Assembly: GCA_934149275.1 (NCBI GenBank)
Contig: CAKPEG010000039.1
Location: forward strand, 1 to 6,097
Direction of reading: 5' to 3'
Origin: an uncultured Clostridia bacterium
GTDB taxonomy: Bacteria > Bacillota > Clostridia > TANB77 > CAG-508
Length of the DNA: 6,097 nucleotides
In this document: positions 6,001 to 6,097 of the stretch, piece by piece
Layout of the letters: each line of letters opens with the position of its first letter
How positions within the stretch are numbered: the first letter of the stretch is position 1
The notes under the pieces: generated by a model
The model's input: only the letters and a program-made list of their open reading frames with translations
Told to the model about the DNA's origin: nothing
Databases searched by the model: none
Program-made: the position numbers and the translations under genes

Positions 6001-6097
6001 CAAGTGATGATAGAATAAGCTCAGTATCAGAGACAAGAGATGGAGGCTATATAGTAGGAGGATATTTTAGTAGTAGTATAGACCTAGGAAACGGAAT
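51..6097 (+). CDS. Giant N-terminally anchored surface protein with CnaB/SpaA domains and tandem beta-propeller repeats (3' partial)
   Basis: One uninterrupted frame codes for at least 2015 residues; no stop is reached, so the C-terminus is unseen. Order of parts: Lys-rich cytoplasmic tail (1-17), hydrophobic segment (18-37), unrecognised extracellular region (38-813), DUF11-like beta segment (about 814-957), four CnaB/SpaA-like domains (about 979-1445), and WAxGIGG/DGGYIVGG repeats from Trp1458 to the edge. Only three cysteines were found (100, 1664, 1874), fitting a Gram-positive extracellular protein stabilised by isopeptide bonds rather than disulfides. CnaB domains are established stalk modules of pilins and MSCRAMM-type adhesins; repeat propellers are usually binding platforms. 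A surface adhesin or ligand-binding role is therefore a reasonable inference, but no ligand or enzymatic motif is visible. No neighbouring gene lies in the window, so operon context and any dedicated sortase are unknown. The full protein is probably well above 2100 residues if the second propeller is complete. Confidence 0.95.
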   Translation, partial: MLKNLKEKFENGFSKKKIISIAIFIVAVIATIIAIVVNQTNEQSSKKKVVVDSELARAMTYDQFEDGDEAVDGTDNVKFSAFFLRDVNGDGYAEKIKGTCKQIGKEDTLYMEVNVQTDGILKNAKVEIDGKNFYLATTAPKDNELKDNYIGINVKKLEFNDMTNGTQKLITGAVRSGDYSYASSKASAIGSNINNLSRNDNKIIFTGTYVGSDGNEIQINKEINLQTDWYGTTSASISTSTSTYYDIQDRQNEQDGTLTLDAGIRAYENNNQLNIKKNYVEGTIPQLNGFDPISVTTQSSTDSFSYDETTRKFTVSRESTAGKDGSITKSVSRENYYTLKIVYPLEAYKSLNSSVVTIEVPVMTYYEGYNNPNTEFTNPYKSNEAKGTLIYTFRGPQEHSTSLDINVGEYMYSPTYRYVVSKKKPLRIYNEISSEEKDDNYIVEWYISKGTNESSDGLIMKERKNGEATIGDSFVKTDSTTDSMENITSNIGIGFSNADKFLAEDGFIKVYDDETDELLVTFTKNDWGKYTKTSPYKFSMPVKHIRVETSQTQDSQYFYVYSQKQLDDEYITTNYTREQFDDLKYIESHLNVYAGTKLLGTLSHMANYEAPYSIAELTLSKNTLSTQLTEKNEILTIKATANENLNQVGWTNGSFLIKLPADIIATDINTVEINNSSISLTSYEYIENDNGRFIKINTKNTSTTAQTFEVKIDTNITPDPRIATTTENFELWASNEEGVDYYYNSADIYDVNDNLNLDEKVHKSTTSVSLIAPNSLLTNQTASGFDKSGTQVVSPQIADVKPQLATVSQDTPEKTVRIGAQIKNNYSSAITDVMMLGKIPFEGNTYVLSGEDLGSEFTTKMTDAGIEVPEKLKDKVVVYYSENETPDKDLTKESNGWKTAENITNWDNVKTFLIDFKDTEVASGAEYTFYYTIKVPNGLDYNKKSFSHHGVYFALKTDEGKYKTQTEPNKLGLRIAEKYGLEIQKYQAGKTNLVPGATYKITKEATDTEDEESKTAVTNAEGKLELQNLYAKRTYSIEEIKTPEDYELNTDVIKIIGTIQEDGSLQVEKTQGTTKEDIQITKDGEDEPYKVTVKVEDEAKAKLKITKLEKDTTTPVRGIRYKLTGTGLPESGKNVTTNTNGEITVKGLKVGEEYTLEETKATGYYLASPIKFTVTNTDGTYEINISEGTAKESTITEEENIPVINMNVEDEKIPTYDLEVSKIQRITSTAVTEDELRAKAEQALSSTDTVYLSGAKFRLYKGTKELGSYITDENGKITLNDLYQYIDGKEEEATYTLKETLAPEGYAKVKDITFKVAGSTGELKFINTEGKDESYTVEGNTVKLLVEDNPSFKLIKKDSETDELLANIKFAIYNIDNDTTTPAKNSKGEIIGTKETINGKEYYTVTTNSKGEITVDLPEGMYKAVEVEAPEKYDLSDSTYYFGIGTSREGKIGYKAIWAKEIGGTDSDGIRLVSETSDGGYIVGGHFKSSSIDLGNGVILNNKGYYDGMLIKYDANEEVEWAQGIGGTSNDFINSVAETSDGGYLVGGYFLSSSIDLGNGISLAGSKTGNSEDGMIIKYGSSGEVEWAKGIIGTYEQRITSVSETKDGGYLVGGYFGSSSINLGNGISLVNTRSIYKDGMIIKYDSSGEAEWAQGIGGDTYDECIESVSETTDGGYIVGGRFYSQNIDLGNGVNLSRKGHYDGIIIKYNANREVEWAQGIGGTSSDYINAIAETSDGGYIVGGYFYSSSIDLGNGIILNNQSNSTNYTDGMVIKYGSSGGVEWAQKIGGDDDDSITSVSKTSDGGYIVGGYFKSSSIDLGNGISLANSGSSDGMVIKYDSSGEVEWTRGIGEMDSDSISSVLETTDGGYIVGGCFTDNIDLGNGLSLSNKGKEDGMIIKFEKTELPNPTVIQAQGIGGTHEDKINSVSETRDGGYIVGGYFSSSIDLGNGISLTNKGSTSHTDGMIIKYNSAGEVEWAEGIGGTSDDRISSVSETRDGGYIVGGYFSSSIDLGNG
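102..161 (+). other. N-terminal transmembrane segment or signal anchor (residues 18-37)
   Basis: About 20 uninterrupted hydrophobic residues (IISIAIFIVAVIATIIAIVV) follow a basic N-terminal stretch containing three consecutive lysines at 15-17. The positive-inside rule puts the N-terminus in the cytoplasm and the rest outside. I see no convincing small-x-small cleavage site before the polar NQTNEQ that follows, so an uncleaved signal anchor is favoured over a removed signal peptide, but cleavage cannot be excluded. Confidence 0.85.
162..2489 (+). other. Large N-terminal ectodomain of unrecognised fold (residues 38-813)
   Basis: This region is about 776 residues of Thr/Ser/Asn-rich sequence with the alternating polar/hydrophobic pattern of beta-sandwich proteins. 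It opens with a charged spacer (residues 42-80) and the DxNxDGxxE motif. It then contains a Thr/Ser-rich microrepeat (762-779), a segment around IVYPLEAYKS (from about 1071), and the aromatic stretch VPVMTYYEGYNN (about 1131-1166). Hydrophobic strand-like stretches include FLIKLPADII (about 2014-2043), which could be a strand from an Ig-like or adhesin-type sandwich. No catalytic motif, coiled coil or internal membrane segment is apparent. I cannot assign a named family. It may comprise several domains, since codon preference changes inside it near 1640. Confidence 0.6.
306..332 (+). other. EF-hand/dockerin-like Ca-loop motif DVNGDGYAE (residues 86-94)
   Basis: Asp86, Asn88, Asp90, Gly91 and Glu94 match the DxNxDGxxD/E core of EF-hand-like and thrombospondin type-3 calcium loops. 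The Glu expected at position 12 of a canonical EF-hand is Lys97 here, so it is not a classical EF-hand. It lies about 50 residues outside the membrane segment and is followed by Cys100, one of only three cysteines. Metal binding is inference from the motif. Confidence 0.45.
2490..2921 (+). other. Beta-rich domain faintly like DUF11-type surface repeats (about residues 814-957)
   Basis: The segment starts with VRIGAQIKNNYSSAITDV and ML-GKIPFEG, which resembles the DUF11-like pattern in which a strand and an N-x-x-x-x-x-x-x-V run leads to a hydrophobic-Pro-x-Gly turn. It continues with the Tyr-rich strand VVVYYSEN and ends with YTFYYTIKVP and HHGVYFAL. Domains of this type often precede CnaB stalks in Gram-positive surface proteins. 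The match is by eye and weak; a generic Ig-like or SdrD-B-like sandwich is equally possible. A linker of about 20 residues (2922-2984) joins it to the first CnaB domain. Confidence 0.35.
2985..3350 (+). other. CnaB/SpaA-like domain 1 (about residues 979-1100)
   Basis: The domain opens with LEIQKY, giving Lys985 at the reactive first-strand position, then the PGATYKI strand characteristic of the prealbumin-like fold. The motif YSIEEIKTPEDYEL matches Y-x-L-x-E-x-x-A-P-x-G-Y and puts the catalytic Glu at 1039. The last strand reads VTVKVEDE, with Asp1097 where most family members have Asn. A charged insert (about residues 1060-1085) separates the Glu strand from the last strand. A Lys985-Asp1097 isopeptide bond promoted by Glu1039 is predicted, but not demonstrated. 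Such bonds confer mechanical and protease resistance in known members. Confidence 0.8.
3351..3686 (+). other. CnaB/SpaA-like domain 2 (about residues 1101-1212)
   Basis: This is the clearest CnaB copy. It has LKITKLEKD with Lys1107 at the reactive position, VRGIRYKLTG as second strand, GEITVKGL as the typical turn strand, and YTLEETKATGYY with catalytic Glu1158. The terminal strand is MNVEDEKIP with Asp1210 as predicted acceptor, in the place of the Asn of the usual V-x-N-x-K ending. It follows domain 1 with almost no linker: the first strand begins only a few residues after Asp1097, as in rigid tandem CnaB stalks. Confidence 0.87.
3693..4097 (+). other. CnaB/SpaA-like domain 3 with an insertion (about residues 1215-1349)
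   Basis: The domain begins YDLEVSKIQR with Lys1222 at the reactive position. An insertion follows, predicted helical and rich in Ala/Glu/Lys (ELRAKAEQAL), before the expected SGAKFRLYKG strand. YTLKETLAPEGYA is a textbook motif with Glu1299. The end reads KLLVEDN, giving Asp1348 (or neighbouring Asn1349) as acceptor. At about 135 residues it is the longest of the four copies. Its GYAKVKDITFKV segment is typical of SpaA-type domains. Confidence 0.85.
4098..4385 (+). other. CnaB/SpaA-like domain 4, acceptor residue not evident (about residues 1350-1445)
   Basis: FKLIKKDSETDELL provides candidate Lys1356/1357, ANIKFAIYN is the second strand, and YKAVEVEAPEKYDL supplies the Glu motif at 1426. 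The expected final V-x-D/N strand is absent: after YDL the chain runs YYFGIG, a Ser/Arg/Gly/Lys linker of about 12 residues, and then Trp1458 of the first propeller blade. Internal near-copies of NSKGEI occur twice (near 4204 and 4272). It probably keeps the fold but may lack the isopeptide bond, acting as an adaptor between stalk and propeller. Confidence 0.75.
4422..5783 (+). repeat. Seven tandem propeller-blade repeats (residues 1458-1911)
   Basis: Seven coding repeats each begin at a Trp codon: 4422, 4611, 4809, 5004, 5196, 5397 and 5586. Lengths are 63, 66, 65, 64, 67, 63 and 66 residues. Each carries the same ordered motifs: WAxGIGG, SVxET, DGGYIVGG, SIDLGNG, DGMIIKY and SSGEVE. The pattern is like bacterial propeller repeats of the SBBP/delta-60/WD40-like kind, where each unit forms a four-stranded blade. 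Seven units followed by a break fits a closed seven-bladed propeller. Blade 7 is the most divergent: GIGG becomes GIGE, and the SSS before IDLGNG is shortened to TDN. It ends not in SSGEVE but in an 11-residue linker, EKTELPNPTVI (5751-5783). The exact strand boundaries and fold are inference. Confidence 0.88.
5826..5902 (+). repeat. 77-bp perfect direct repeat, copy 1 (in blade 8)
   Basis: These bases are identical to 6021-6097, at an offset of exactly 195 bp (65 codons). The copy includes the codons GACCTA and AAC in IDLGNG, where blades 1-7 use GATTTA (AATTTA in blade 3) and AAT. The shared synonymous changes indicate recent common origin rather than protein-level conservation alone. Confidence 0.95.
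6021..6097 (+). repeat. 77-bp perfect direct repeat, copy 2 (in blade 9, reaches window end)
   Basis: This is the second copy of 5826-5902. Identity continues to the last base, so the true repeat may be longer than 77 bp. Immediately 5' of the copies the sequences differ, so the left boundary is real. Confidence 0.95.

Larger units (their letters stand above)
5784..6097 (+). repeat. Start of a second propeller series: blades 8 and 9 (blade 9 cut by the edge)
   Basis: After the linker the repeat resumes as QAQGIGG, with Gln1912 where every other unit has Trp. Blade 8 (5784-5978) is 65 residues; blade 9 starts with Trp1977 at 5979 and is truncated after 39 residues. Both have the same motif order as the first seven and are closer to each other than to any earlier unit in DNA. 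The array surely continues beyond the window. A second propeller of similar blade number is the natural expectation but is not visible. Confidence 0.85.

Noticed and set aside
4422..6097. Regularly spaced repeats as a CRISPR array or satellite DNA
   Set aside because: The period is about 190-200 bp, in frame, with unit differences in whole codons and protein-level conservation; this is a coding repeat array.

Overview
The window is almost entirely one gene: a plus-strand open reading frame that starts at an ATG at 51 with a strong Shine-Dalgarno and runs without a stop to the last base (2015 complete codons, 3' end not seen). It encodes the N-terminal part of a giant, cysteine-poor, Thr/Ser/Asn/Lys/Glu-rich surface protein. 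The DNA is AT-rich, codons mostly end in A or T, an AAGGAG ribosome site is used, and the protein carries Gram-positive-type CnaB/SpaA domains. This points to a low-GC Bacillota, probably a Clostridia-like organism; the species cannot be told from the sequence.

Layout from the 5' end: a perfect 11-bp inverted repeat (1-37) directly abuts the ribosome binding site (38-43). The protein then has a short Lys-rich cytoplasmic tail and one hydrophobic segment (102-161). Next comes a large ectodomain of unrecognised fold (162-2489) with a Ca-loop-like motif near its start, followed by a beta-rich segment faintly like DUF11-type surface repeats (2490-2921). Four consecutive CnaB/SpaA-like domains follow (2985-4385), and then an array of about 65-residue repeats beginning at 4422 and still running at the window edge.

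The repeats read as beta-propeller blades. Seven units (4422-5783) are followed by a break: an unusual 11-residue linker and loss of the unit-starting Trp. A new series then starts at 5784. The simplest reading is one complete seven-bladed propeller followed by a second one cut by the window edge, carried on a CnaB stalk that is tethered to the membrane through the N-terminus. Three CnaB domains have a Lys/Glu/Asp set suggesting Lys-Asp intramolecular isopeptide bonds; the fourth, next to the propeller, shows no obvious acceptor. Blade length differences are explained almost wholly by one hypervariable loop, a candidate ligand-binding surface. Blades 8 and 9 share at least 77 identical bases, so the array looks recently active in duplication or gene conversion.

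No RNA gene, insertion sequence, CRISPR array or second credible gene was found. The minus-strand open frames are Leu-rich antisense shadows of the A-rich coding strand. The adhesive or binding role is inferred from architecture only.
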